Assembly (NCBI GenBank): GCA_019671005.1
Contig: CM033718.1
Span: 33,434,508 to 33,498,507 of the forward strand
Source: Hibiscus mutabilis
Taxonomy: Eukaryota > Streptophyta > Magnoliopsida > Malvales > Malvaceae
Reading direction: 5' to 3'
Length of the DNA stretch: 64,000 nt
The notes under the pieces: generated by a model
What the model was told of the DNA's origin: nothing
The model's database searches: none
The model's input: the letters and a program-made list of their open reading frames with translations, nothing else
Program-made: the position numbers and the translations under genes
Shown: piece by piece, positions 9,107-20,150 of the stretch
How the letters are laid out: every line of letters begins with the position of its first letter
How positions within the stretch are numbered: position 1 is the first letter of the stretch

Positions 9107-12004
9107 TGTAACACCCCTCGCCCGGGTTAGGAGCGAGGAGTGCCGGATGCAAACAATCAAACAAGGACACATAAAATTAGGGGTCAATTTGAACTTTTCT
9201 TACAATTTACTTAGACATCAAGATAACATTACCATCTTATTCGAATGGATTACTTACAGACCAAGAAACTATATTAGTCATTTACCAATTTAGTCTTATT
9301 CGAACACCATATAAATAATTAGGGCCCAATTCATTTAAAATCAAACTAGATTAACTAAACAATTCCTAGTATCATTCGAATGGAATTACAACTTAAACAA
9401 TGAAGCATTCAAAAATATATACATATACCTACAAGCAAGACATGAAATCAACGTGTGTACCTTAAACCATTCAAACAATCTACTTGTAAGACAAGAAAGA
9501 ATTCGAAACTCATACATAAAGACAAGCATGATCATTTACGTTCAATTACTAATCCCGGTTACCTATAATGATCATTTGAGCATGTTTCAAACAATTAAAT
9601 TATACTAAGTACCAACTATGTCAATTCGAATAGTGTACAAGATTCAAGGCAAGCAATAAGTCATAGCATTTCAGTTTGACAAGCATGATTCATGATAACA
9701 TTGATATATACCAATAGAAAGGTCCATAAGCCTTACAAACTTTACCTACAAATTTACATATCAAAAGGTGCCCTTAGGGTTATACATTAGGTTCCATAAG
9801 TACTCAAAACATTACAAACCATTTCATCAAGTTTTTATAAACATCTCATATACATCTTCAAAATGAGCCAAATGCATGAGACTTGTACAACTGGACATAA
9901 AACAAGGCCACCAACTAGGAGTGCAACAAGACAAAAGCAAGGCATACTCTCAATCTTCTATTGATAAACTCAGCTCGAGATTGGGATGCTTTAATCTCTT
10001 TAAAACCTGTGTTTTGGGAAGAAGGAAACAAGAGTGATAAGTACACATGGTACTTAGTGAGGTAGTTCCTAGAACTAGCATGTTATCGAGTTAATTACTT
10101 TATGGGATTATAATCCATTTATTCTAGATCAATCTAGTTAGGCTTCAAATCGATTAGAGTGTGATCTAGCTAGTTTCAGGCATCAATCAAATGTACACAA
10201 TACACAGTTTAAACAAATAGCCAATTACTATTTGAAACAATCAAGCATCAAAGTATGGAAATCAAACAAGTATTTAGACATGTAAGGTTGGTTAAGACCT
10301 AAGTCCCAACCCTAAAATAACAACACTCACAATACAATCCAGCAATCTAGTATTTGTCTTGTGTAGCTATTCCTTGGTTCTTAGCCTTTCGATGACTTCC
10401 TTTTTCTTCCTCCACCAAGTTCACTTCTTGCTCTAGCAAATTCATGATTAAACATGCTCATCAATATGCATACACAAGACAATTCAACATAGCATCAAGG
10501 TTATTTCAATACATATAGTCATATACATTCAATTCTGCCAACATTTCAATAAACAATACTAGGCAGAATCCAATTATCCCAAACAGTTACAAAACAGTCC
10601 AATAAAACTGTGTACAAAACAATTTCCAACTAGCTTAATTGCTGCTGCCTCGCAGCTTGCGCACTACATACTTAAATAGCATATCTTTCAATTTCTACGT
10701 CAGAATTTCGATTAATTTATACCGTTGGAAAGCTAACAAAATTTTCTATAAAACCATAATAGGCTTGCATTTTATTTATTAGCCAATTAATACAGTTTAT
10801 TGTCCAAACACAGGGCATTTACACTGACTGGACAGTTTGCACTGTCCAGCTATTTCTATTTACAGTTTCCAGCATAGGACCCAGTTTTCAGTTCTGTTTT
10901 CACCAAATGAAAGTAGACATACTAAGGATCATGTCATTAAAATTTCATCCCTGAATTTGATCTATACAAAATTTGGTGATTTTTCAAAGTGACTGCCCAG
11001 AACAGAGCAATTCTGGGCATATTGCACCTATTCACATTTTAACTCCTTAAATTCATTTTAACCAATGTTTTGGCCCTATAATTCATTTCATATGGCATAC
11101 TAAACATGTTTAGTCAATGTTAATCCATTTTTCAAGGCAGCCAAAACAGAGTATTTGATTTCAAAGCTCAATTCTACATGTTTACACAATTTCAATTCAA
11201 CAAAACAGTTTCTTTGTTATACGACTATGTTCATACCTTTACGTTTCATTTACAGAATATAACCACAACAATTCAACTTGTTTAACACCTTAATTACATT
11301 ATCCACTCATGATCATATTCAATTCATTCATCAATCTCATCATTTAGGCAATTAATCAATTCGGCTATGGCACTAGATGAACCAATTCATTGTTCACAAA
11401 TTCTAGCATAACACCCATCTTCTTTCTTTAATTTGATCCATAAACAACACTAATTCAATCATTAATTAAGTTCATACAATAACAAATTCTACTTTAACAC
11501 ATCAAACAACCAAATTCAATTAACACATAAGCTATTCGAATGAAACAAAGGCTCAATCCTACTTACTTTGCTTCCTAGCTCAATTTCAATCGAAAATCTC
11601 TACACATGGAAGCTCAATTCATGCTTCAATGGTATTTTCTCAAGGTTTCTCTCTCAACTTTCCTTTCTCTCTTTCTTTCTTCTTCAAATCGGCATGCATA
11701 ATGAAGAAGATGATGACAATGTGGTTATCCACATTCGTGGATTTGTGAAGTTACTAAACTAACCTTAATTAGTTATTAATCATATAATTAGTCAAGGGAA
11801 ATTGAGAGAATTAAGAAATTTATCATGCAAGCCTCATCTTTCTTGCTTAATCCGAATTGGTTCTTTGTAATTGATCACTAAATTCGTTCTCTCTTTCAAT
11901 TAAGCCCTTTAACTAATCAATTTAGCTTAATATCTAAATTCAATTAAGCTATCAACTTAAGCAATTAACTCTATTACTACTAAGCTAGGATTTGGGATAT
12001 CACA
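9107..12004 (-). repeat. T3 3' LTR
   Basis: This LTR is 2898 bp. Plus-strand ends are TGTAACACCCC (9107) and GGGATATCACA (12004). It retains the cassette near the LTR 3' end (GTGGTACTTAGTGAGG at about 10047-10062 and the CACCAACTAGGAGTGC block at about 9912) but has lost the section carrying the hairpin array, jumping at about 10245. The inverted-repeat block with GACTGGACAGTTTGCACTGTCC lies at about 10835. The short open frame at 11568 is LTR sequence near the U3 start, not a gene. Confidence 0.93.
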
Positions 12005-12021
12005 ACTCTCCCACCCTTAAA
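12005..12021 (-). other. T3 polypurine tract
   Basis: The minus strand reads AAGGGTGGGAGAGT directly before the LTR start TGTGATATCCC. This is the second-strand primer of the element. T10 has AAGGAGGGGAGAGT at the same place. Confidence 0.88.
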
Positions 12022-12029
12022 AGGAAAAT

Positions 12030-12578
12030 TCATCCTCGAATTTTACCTGAATCGAATAGGTGAGGATATTGCTTTTTCATCGTATCTTCAGGTTCCCAAG
12101 TTGCTTCTTCTACCTTATGATTTCTCCACAACACCTTCACTAGGGATATGTTCTTGTTTCGAAGTCTCTTGACTTCCTTATCAGAAATTTGGATTGGTTC
12201 TTCCTCGTAGGATAGATTAGGATTCAATTCCACCTCTTCAAGCTCTAGAATGTGAGACGGATCAGATCGGTATCTTCGGAGCATTGAGACATGGAAGACA
12301 TTGTGAATCTTATCGAACTCACTAGGGAATGCTAGTCGATAAGCCACAAGACCAATTCTTTCAACAACATCAAATGGTCCAATGAACCGGGGGCTAAGCT
12401 TTCCATTTTTACCAAATTTGAAGACTTTCTTCCAAGGAGAAACTTTGAGAAATACTTTGTCTCCAACATTGTACTGAATATCCCTTCGTTTCAAGTCAGC
12501 ATAAGCCTTTTGCCTATCGAAGGCTTGTTTCAATCTATCATGGATAATTTGGACTTGCTCTTGAGTTTCCCTGAGCAA
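12030..12578 (-). pseudogene. pol: T3 integrase C-terminal domain and chromodomain
   Basis: This 182-codon open stretch is the best-kept chromodomain in the window. It opens LRETQEQVQIIHDRLKQAF, then GDKVFLKVSPWKKVFKFG and PRFIGPFDVVERIGLVAYRL (integrase C-terminal fold), NVFHVSMLRRYRSDPSH, and a chromodomain from ISDKEVKRLRNK through VLWRNHKVEEATWEPED to QYPHLF. The tail GKIRG ends nine bases short of the polypurine tract. The segment itself is intact, but the rest of pol is broken, so it is part of a pseudogene. Confidence 0.9.
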
Positions 12579-13502
12579 TTAGGGTCCAAGAATTTTGTTT
12601 TCACCTAATTTATACCAGCATAGAGGTGTTCTACATCTCCTTCCACAAAAAGCTTCAAAGGGAGCCATTTGAATCGAAGCCTGATAACTGTTGTTGTAGG
12701 CAAATTCTACGAGAGGTAGGGACTTCTCCCAATTCTTCCCGAAGTTGATAACACAGGCTTTGAGCATGTCTTCGAGCACTTGTATTACTCTTTCAGATTT
12801 ACCATCACTTTGAGGGTGAAAAGCTGTACTTAGATTCAATTTAGTTCCAAGAGCTCATTGTAAAGTTCTTCAGAATCAAGCTGTGAATCTGGGATCTCTG
12901 TCGGAGATTATCGTGGTAGGCATTCCATGTAGACAAACTACTTCCCGAATGTACAATTCAGCTAAGGCATCCAAGCTTAGGTTCATTCGAGCAGGGATGA
13001 AATAAGCTGATTTAGAGAACCTATCAACTATAACCCATACAACACCACTCTTTCTTGGAGTGCAAGGAAGACCGGTTACGAAGTCCATTGTGATTCGATC
13101 CCACTTCCACTAAGGGAATTCAATAGGTTGGAGCAATCCAGTAGGAACTCGATGCTCGGGTTTAATCCTTTGACAAGTCAAACACTTTCATACGAAATTG
13201 TTGATGGCTGCTTTCATTCCTGGCCACCAATACATGGATTTAAGATCTTTATACATCTTGACAGATCATGGATGTATCGAAAATGGACTTTGATGAGCTT
13301 CTTTCAAAATTTCATTCTTTAGGTCACCATTGTTCAAAATACACACCCTATTCTTGAAATAGAGCATGCCATTCGAATGAATAGAGAAATCTTGGTTGGC
13401 CTTTGAGTCAAGCTTCAAGATGATAACTTGAAATTTGGGATCAGTTTGTTGCAAGTCTTTAATTCTCCTGATTAGGATAGATTGAACTTGTAATTCAGAC
13501 AT
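12579..13502 (-). pseudogene. pol: T3 integrase zinc and catalytic domains, several stops
   Basis: The zinc domain lies at about 13320-13150, with EAHQSPFSIHP kept. A TAG at 13110-13112 sits just before WKWDRI, the same codon as in T2 and T10. The core keeps MDFVTGLPCTPRKSG (first Asp) and ISDRDPRFTA (second Asp). Three closely spaced TGA codons follow between 12880 and 12840, at CGA/CGG or TGG-type positions in relatives. The frame resumes with FHPQSDGKSERVIQVLEDML, keeping the catalytic Glu. Confidence 0.87.
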
Positions 13503-13993
13503 AAATCCACACTTTTGGTATACTCGAAGATGAACATCTATAGCATCTGATGCTACAAAATTTAAACAAAGCTATTAGGTGGAATTCGAATGGTTACTTG
13601 TCAATGAAGCAAGTGTTCGAATAGTTTCTTGTATAATAAGAAAGATTCAATTTCAATTCAAATTTCAAAGATTTAAACTTTAAAAGATTACCCGAGTGTG
13701 GCCTTCGTCTAAGGGCATCAACAACAACATTTGCTTTCCCTGGATGGTAGTCAATAACTAGATCATAGTCTTTGAGTAATTCGAGCCATCTCCTTTGCCT
13801 TAGATTCAAATCTTTCTGAGTTAGAAGATACTTGAGACTCTTGTGGACAGCAAATAGATTACATTTCTCTCCATAAAAGTAGTGTCTCCAGACTTTGAGA
13901 GCGAATAAGATAGCTGTTAATTCCATATCGTGAGTAGGATAGTTAGATTCATGTGGTTTGAGTCCTAGATGAGAAGCATCACTGTAAAAAATG
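13503..13993 (-). pseudogene. pol: T3 RNase H domain and tether
   Basis: Minus-strand coding at 13926-13690 holds MELTAILFALKVWRHYFYG, FAVHKSLKYLLTQ and DLVIDYHPGKANVVVDALRRRP. The usual FTDHKSL Asp is replaced (FAVHKSL), which removes a catalytic residue. The first part of the domain lies just upstream (to about 13993) with a frame break. Bases 13503-13690 are the A/T-rich tether before integrase. Confidence 0.8.
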
Positions 13994-14790
13994 AATTCCT
14001 TGCCCTATTCTGGTTGGATAAGAATCAGAGCATGAGTTAGGGCTTGGTTAAGTTGATTGAAACTTCGTTGTTGGATTTCCGACCAAACAAAAGGTGTATC
14101 CTTTCGGGTAAGCTTAGTAAGGCTTGCGGCAATAGAGGAAAAACCCTTAACAAATCTTCTGTAATACCTGGCTAAACCAAGAAAGCTTCGGACCTCGCTT
14201 ACATTCTTTGGAGGTCTCCAATTTAGAATAGACTGAATCTTGCTTGTATCGACTTTGATTCCTTCAGCCAAGATAACGTGACCGAGGAAAGAAACTTTTG
14301 GTAACCAAAATTCACATTTGGAGAGCTTGGCATACAACTGATGGTCTCAGAGTGTTTGTAAGACAATTCAGAGGTGTTCAACATGTTCCTCCTTATTTCG
14401 AGAGTACACCAGAATGTCTTCGATGAATACGACCATGAACTTGTCAAGATAGGGCTTGAATACCCGATTTGTGAGATCCATGAAAACAATCGGAGCATTT
14501 GTTAACCCGAATGGCATTATGAGGAATTCGAAGTAGCCATATCGAGTACTAAAGGCTATCTTGGGTACATGTTGTTCTTTCACTTTCATTTGATAGTACC
14601 CTGACCTAAGGTCGATCTTAGAGAATACGAAAGCATTATTGAGTTGATCAAAAACATCCTCAATTCTAGGCAGGGGATATCGGTTCTTGATAGTGAGCTT
14701 GTTCAATTGTTTGTAATCAATACAGAGTCTCATGGTCCTGTATTTCTTCTTTACGAACAAGACTGGAGCACCCTAAGGAGATGAGCTAGG
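13994..14790 (-). pseudogene. pol: T3 reverse transcriptase, catalytic box altered
   Basis: Readable blocks in order are APVLFVKKK, LCIDYKQLNKLTIKNRYPLP, FSKIDLRSGYYQMKVKE (first catalytic Asp kept), MPFGLTNAP, and VVFIEDILVYS. The last should be FIDD, but one Asp has become Glu (codon at 14419-14421). SKCEFWLPKVSFLGHVI and VRSFLGLARYYRRFVKGFSS follow. Two stops just upstream (near 14790-14776) stand where relatives have CGA and TGG. A frame shift separates 14368 from 14337. Confidence 0.87.
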
Positions 14791-15537
14791 TCAGATGAAA
14801 CCCTTGTCTTGTAGGTCTTGGAGTTGCTTCTTGAGTTCCTTCAACTCAACAGGTTCCATTCTATAGGGTGTAATGGACACCGAAGCTGTTCCAAGCTGAA
14901 CTTCATTCCCGAACTCTACTTCTATGGTTGGAGGGACACCAGGGAGTTCCTCAGGAAAAACATCAGTGAATTTAGAAACAACAGGCATGCTAGGCAAACC
15001 GAATTCAATTTCATCTTGGAGAATCATCTTAGCAAAGATTGAAGTTGGTTTCTTGTCTATTAAGAGAATAGATTCTTTCCCTAAACCCCATAGATACAAT
15101 CTTTTATTTTGACAATCGATCCAAGCTTGATGTTTACTCAACCAATCTAGTCCTAACACTAGAACAAACTCACAATTTGGCAGAACATAAAGGTCTATTA
15201 GAAAGGGAATGTTTCGAATAGCAATTGGACAGTTTTTATAAATTGAATTGATCGTCATATTTCTACCTATAGGGTTAGACACTACAACGTTTGACTTATC
15301 AAGTTCGGGTTTCATTTCTAGTTTAACAAGCAAAGTTGAACATATAAAGGAATACGTAGACCCCGAATCAATCAAAGCATAAGTAGAATTCGAGTTTAGT
15401 TCAATAGTACCTACAATTACATTGGGAGATTCTTCGTCCTCCCTACCATGAACATGGTAAATACGAGTAGGGGCTCGGGACTCTTGGTGGGTAGGGGCAT
15501 TCGAATAGGTGCCTTTGCCTCTCTCTTGATTTCCCGA
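14791..15537 (-). pseudogene. pol: T3 protease and PR-RT linker
   Basis: An aspartic protease cleaves Gag-Pol. The active-site motif is LIDSGSTYSFICSTLL at about 15375, with the DSG triad intact. LDWLSKHQAWIDC and RLYLWGLGKESILL follow, then FTDVFPEELPGVPP and ITPYRMEPVELKELKKQL leading into RT. The frame is open from the gag stop (15538-15540) through the protease, in the same frame as gag, so protease could only be made by stop readthrough or from its own start. Confidence 0.87.
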
Positions 15538-16720
15538 TTAAGCTTGCTTGAAACTTTTGTTTCGGTTGGATGGTGTCAGATTAGGATTTGCTGAATTTTG
15601 AGCTGAAGCTTGTTCAGCCTTTCGAGGACAATCTTTAATATAATGGTCATCAACACCATACGCAAAGCACAAGTTGGATTGAACTCGGCATTGGCCACGG
15701 TGAGGCTTTTGACAAAACTTGCAAGTAGGCATTTTCACAGAATTTCTCGTGCCATTAACAGAAATAACCGGGACTGTGAGCTTGTTCACTGATTGAGGTC
15801 TTGGCATATAATTACTTCTCGGAGCAGAAGTATAAGTCGATAAGCTTTTTTCTGAAATTTGGCTTTCTTGGATTGCCAATGAGACTTATCATCACGCTTG
15901 TGTTTTTTATCACTTCTATTACCACTCTTTATTCTTTCCAAAGCTTTCATCTTTGCCTCGGTTGAAATGGCTCAGTTGACAAGAGTTTGAGAATCCGTGA
16001 TCCCCAGAGCCATGAACATCGGACTTAGCTCGTCATTCAAGCCATTAAGAAACATTCAGCACTTATCTTTTACAGTTTTGATATACTCTGAGCCGTACTT
16101 GCAATATTTGCAAAAAATAGCAACATATTGCTCAATAGGCCTGTTAGCTTCCTTGAGGTACAAGAAACGTATTCGGCGTTCGGCCATATATTGCTCGCTG
16201 ATGTATTTCTTCTTGAATTCTTCAACAAAGAATTCCAGGTGATCGAGTCAGCGAGAATAGTCAGGGTTGTAGTTTCCCACCAACTCAAGGCTTCATCAGC
16301 TACGAGTGCTATGGCACATTCAAGTTTGTGCTCATTCGAGCATTACAATTGTTTAGTCACAACCTTGATAGTATTCTCGTGCCAATACTCAGCATCCTCG
16401 AGTTTCTCATCATTTGTACCAGCAAAGGTATAGGCTCGGTGTTGGGCAAGTTTTTCAATAAGAGCTCTACATGATGTAGCAGTAGGAGGAGCGAGAGGTT
16501 GGTCTCGTTTGAGATTGGATACAAGTTTATCGAACATATCCTTCATACTAAGGAGGCATTCCCTTTGGACAGCTTGGATAGCAGGAGCTTTCTACTAAGG
16601 TTAAGCCTGTTCTTGGGGTTCAGTTTGCCTTGGAGGATTCGGTTCCATCCTCATGCTACCTCCTTCATTAGAGGAGCCTTAGGGACGTTCATCGTCCGGA
16701 TCAAGTCTTGTCTCGGACAT
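15538..16720 (-). pseudogene. gag: T3 gag, frameshifted
   Basis: The start is the ATG at 16720 (MSETRLDPDDERP), matching T5 (MSETRLGRDNES). Capsid blocks include AEYWHENTIKVVTKQL, ECAIALLADEALSWWETTTL, and QYVAIFC-like sequence, spread over different frames with stops (for example after DDERP). The nucleocapsid keeps one good knuckle (CKFCQKPHRGQC). The second reads CFAYGVDDHYIKDC, with one Cys replaced by Tyr. It ends KSFKQA and TAA at 15538-15540. T5 has a stop after the same KQA. Confidence 0.85.
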
Positions 16721-16850
16721 AATACGGTTGGGTAAACAGGAAGAAGTTAGATGAGCAAAACACAAGCATATCAAGAATACGACTCCCAAGTGGCTCGACT
16801 CAATCCTATATGATGCATGAAGACTCAGTTTTGTCTGAGGGTCAAAACCT

Positions 16851-16866
16851 TTAGATCTGATTACCA
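16851..16866 (-). other. T3 primer-binding site (tRNA-iMet type)
   Basis: Five bases after the LTR end the minus strand reads TGGTAATCAGATCTAA. Compared with the usual TGGTATCAGAGC it has an extra A and one substitution. Tekay-type elements use initiator tRNA-Met. Confidence 0.82.
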
Positions 16867-16871
16867 CTTTA

Positions 16872-19791
16872 TGCAACACCCTTCACCCAGGTTAGGAGCG
16901 AGGAGTGTCGGATGCAAACAATCAAACAAGGACACATAAAATTAGGGGTCAATTTGAACTTTTCTTACAATTTATTTATTCATCAAGATAACATTACCAT
17001 CTTATTCGAATGGATATAGACCAAGAAACTATATTAGTCCTTTACCAATTTAGTCTCGTTCAAACACCATATAGATAATTAGGGCCCATTTCATTTAAAT
17101 TCAAACTAGATTAACTAAACAATTCATAGTTTCATTCGATTGGAATTACAACTTAAAAAAAGAAGCATTGAAAAATATATACATATACCTACAAGCAAGA
17201 CATGAAATCAACTTGTGTACCTTAAACCATTCGAACAACCTACTTGTAAGACAAGAAATAATTCGAAACTCATACATATATACAAGCATGACCATTTACG
17301 TTCAATTACTAATCCTGGTTACCTATAATGATCATTTGAGCAAGTTTCAAACAATTAAATTATACTAAGTACCAACTATGTCAATTCGAATAGTGTACAA
17401 GATTCAAGGCAAGCAATAAGTCGTAGCATTTAAAATTGACAAGCATGATTCATGATAACAATGAGATATACCAATAGAAAGGTCCATAAGCCTTACAATG
17501 TTCATCCATCCCTTATTCGAATGGGATCATTCTTTCGTAAGGCTTGTCTTGCAATAATGAGCAAATCAGAATAGCATTTCAATCATCTTATACACGTAAT
17601 TTCATTTCAATAAAAGCTCAATATCAAGTATTACATTGCCTATTGATTAATCATGTGACATGTCTTATTCAAACTCAATCGTTTATTTTTCCTTGGTAGC
17701 TAGTAGGACTAGGTAATCAAGTCTCAGTAGGGTACTCAAAGAACCAGAAACAGTAGGATGTCTACAACACCAAGTAGTATGGTACTCATTGTACCAGAAC
17801 GTTTCGATACCCAAGGTATCTAACAGTAGGGTGTCTTCAACACCAATCAGTAGGGTACACTAACGTACCAAAATAATCGAGCTCTAGACTCAAAGGCATT
17901 CCGTTCTACCTAAAACCAACTAGTAACCAAGGGCTTACAAAATCTTTTATTTCAAGCAATCACACAAGTTACTTAGCTATCAAGTAAATCAAGATCAATA
18001 CATTTAGAACCGTAGGTCAATTGTATTTAGTTCATTACACATTAGATCAAACTTAGAAAGCATCATTCAATACAACAATATTACCAATTCCATTCGGCTT
18101 TTCCATTCCAAGCAATAAATCCATCAACATTTCACTACTTCACAATCAATCCTAAATACAATCAAAAAAGCAATTGAATTACTTAATCATTATTAGTCCT
18201 TTCTTCCTATTTAATCAATTACCAAGTATGAGTTAGTTTCATTTCATAGTATGGAAATCAAACAAGTATTTAGACATGTAAGGTTGGTTAGGACCTAAGT
18301 CCCAACCCTAAAATAACTACACTCACAATACAATCCAGTAATCTAGTAATTGCCTTGTATAGCTATTCCTTTGTTCTTAGCCTTTGGATGACTTCCTTAT
18401 TCTTCCTCCACCAAGTTCACTTCTTGCTCTAGCAAATTCATGATTAAACATGCTCATCAATATGCATACACAAGACAATTCAACATAGAATCAAGGTTAT
18501 TTCAATACATATAGTCATATACAAACAATTCTACCAACATTTCAATAAACAATACTAGGCAGGATCCAATTATCCCAAACAGTTGCAAAACAGTCCAATA
18601 AAACTGTGTACAAAACAGTTTCCACCTAGCTTAACTGCTGCTGCCTGGCAGCTTGCGCACTACATGCTTAAACAAGCATATCTTTCAATTCCTACGTTGG
18701 AATTTAGATTAATTTATACCATTATAAAGCTAAAATAAAATTCTCTAAGACCATAATAGGCTTGCATTTTATTTATTATCCAATTAATACAGTTTATTGT
18801 CCAAAGACAGGGCATTTACACTGCCTGGACAGTTTGCACTGTCCAGCTATTTCTATTTATAGTTTCCATCATAGGACTCAGTTTTCAGTTCTGTTTTCAC
18901 CAAACGAAAGTAGACATACTAAGGATCATGTCATTAAAATTTCATCCCTGAATTTGATCTATACAAATTTTGGTGAATTTTCAAAGTGACTTCCCAGAAC
19001 AGAGCAATTTTGGGCAGATTGCAACTATTCACATTTTAACTCCTTAAATTCATTTTAACCAGTGTTTTGGCTCTATAATTCATTTCATATGGCATCCTAA
19101 ACATGTTTAGTCAATGTTAATCCATTTTTAAAGGCAAAAAAAACAGAGTATTTGATTTCAAAGCTCAATTCTACATGTTTACACAATTTCAATTCAATAA
19201 AACAGTTTCTTTGTTATAAGACTATGTTCATACCTTTACCTTTCATTTCCAGCATATAACCACAACAATTCAACTTGTTTAACACCTTAATTACATTATC
19301 CACTCATGATCATATTCAATTCATTCATCAATCTCATCTTTTAGGCAATTATTCAATTCGGCTATGTCACTAGATGAACCAATTCATTGTTCACAAATTC
19401 TAGCATAACACCCATGCTTCATTTTCGCAAGGTTTCTCTCTCAACTTTCCTTTCTCTCTTTCTTTCTTCTTCAAATCGGCATGCATAATGAAGAAGATGA
19501 TGGAAATGTGGTTAACCATATTAGTGGATTTGTGAAGTTACTAAACTAACCTTAATTAGTTATTAATCATATAATTAGTCAAGGGCAATTAAGAGAATTA
19601 AGAAATTTATCATGCAAGCTTCATCTTTCTTGCTTAATTCGAATTGGTCCTTTGTAATTGATCACTAAATTCGTGCTCTCTTTCAATTAAGCCCTTTAAC
19701 TAATTAATTTCGCTTAATTTCTAAATTCAATTAAGCTATCAACTTAAGCAATTGACTCTATTACTACTAAGCTAGGATTTGGGATATCACA
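16872..19791 (-). repeat. T3 5' LTR
   Basis: This LTR is 2920 bp. On the plus strand it begins TGCAACACCC (TG to TGC, a C for T change) and ends GGGATATCACA. It keeps the hairpin array (17731-17869) but lacks the GTACTTAGTGAGG cassette that the partner LTR keeps, with a jump at about 17498. A second deletion of about 200 bp near 19414 removes sequence present at 11415-11625 in the partner. Numerous point differences show an old insertion. Confidence 0.93.
17731..17869 (-). repeat. mini-hairpin array in T3 5' LTR
   Basis: Six stem-loops with 5-bp stems at about 25-nt spacing, in plus-strand form: GGTACTCAAAGAACC (one mismatch, 17731), GATGT...ACACC (17757, one mismatch), GGTACTCATTGTACC (17781), GATACCCAAGGTATC (17806), GGTGTCTTCAACACC (17830) and GGTAC...GTACC (17854). 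CAGTAGG spacers separate most of them. The array abuts GAGCTCTAGACTC (about 17879). The order is the exact reverse of T10, as expected for the opposite orientation. Confidence 0.9.
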
Positions 19792-19796
19792 ATATA

Positions 19797-20150
19797 TATA
19801 TATTGAAATCCTAATATGAGTTGAATTAGGATTACAAAGGGTATATAAAGGCATGCAAGATCCAGCAGTCATTATTGCTTTTTTGGAAAAACCATCTAAA
19901 TAGTTTAGAGAGTTTTATATGCTCATTTCAACAGGGTGAACTAAGTAAAGGTCAGAGCGTTATCGTTGCGACTTAGGAATCGTCATCGTGGCATTGTTAT
20001 TGGAAATCCATCTTCTTCAAATTCAAAATTCCAGATTTTAAATAGGTAATTCTTCACCCTTTTCACCCAAATTCGTTCCTCGTACATGGATCTATGGTAG
20101 TGATCGCCGGATACTTTTTCCGCTGCGCAACGGGGTGTACCGACGTGACC
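19797..20150 (+). repeat. LTR remnant with last minisatellite unit and TATA box
   Basis: This continues the minisatellite interrupted by T3. One more unit (TGAAATCCTAATATGAG...AATTAGGATT) is followed by a promoter-like region and by sequence such as GATCGCCGG and TTTTTCCGCTGCG that resembles plant LTR U5 tails. No protein-coding region is visible. The parent element cannot be identified. The right limit, where T4 LTR homology begins, is approximate. Confidence 0.55.
19842..19848 (+). promoter_or_regulatory. LTR TATA box next to the minisatellite
   Basis: The context is GGGTATATAAAGGCATGC, a strong plant TATA consensus immediately after the minisatellite. It suggests the hairpin-containing repeats lay in U3, upstream of the start site. 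Confidence 0.5.

Larger units (their letters stand above)
9107..19791 (-). mobile_element. T3: complete Tekay-like chromovirus
   Basis: Both LTRs are present (9107-12004 and 16872-19791), with polypurine tract, primer site and a gag-to-chromodomain interior in order on the minus strand. Termini on the minus strand are TGTGATATCCC and GGGTGTTACA. The 5-bp target duplication ATATA is exact (9102-9106 and 19792-19796), and the AT-rich minisatellite continues across the empty site. LTR sequence is clearly the same family as T10. Stops throughout gag and pol show it can no longer move by itself. Confidence 0.95.

Noticed and set aside
11568..11762. Small secreted-protein-like gene in the T3 3' LTR
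   Set aside because: The hydrophobic frame is translated pyrimidine-rich LTR sequence. The matching place in the other T3 LTR is deleted, and in T10 it is not open.
17731..17869. CRISPR array
   Set aside because: The short palindromic repeats at regular spacing are suggestive, but the units are 15-nt hairpins with near-constant spacers, inside a plant LTR, and no cas genes exist here.
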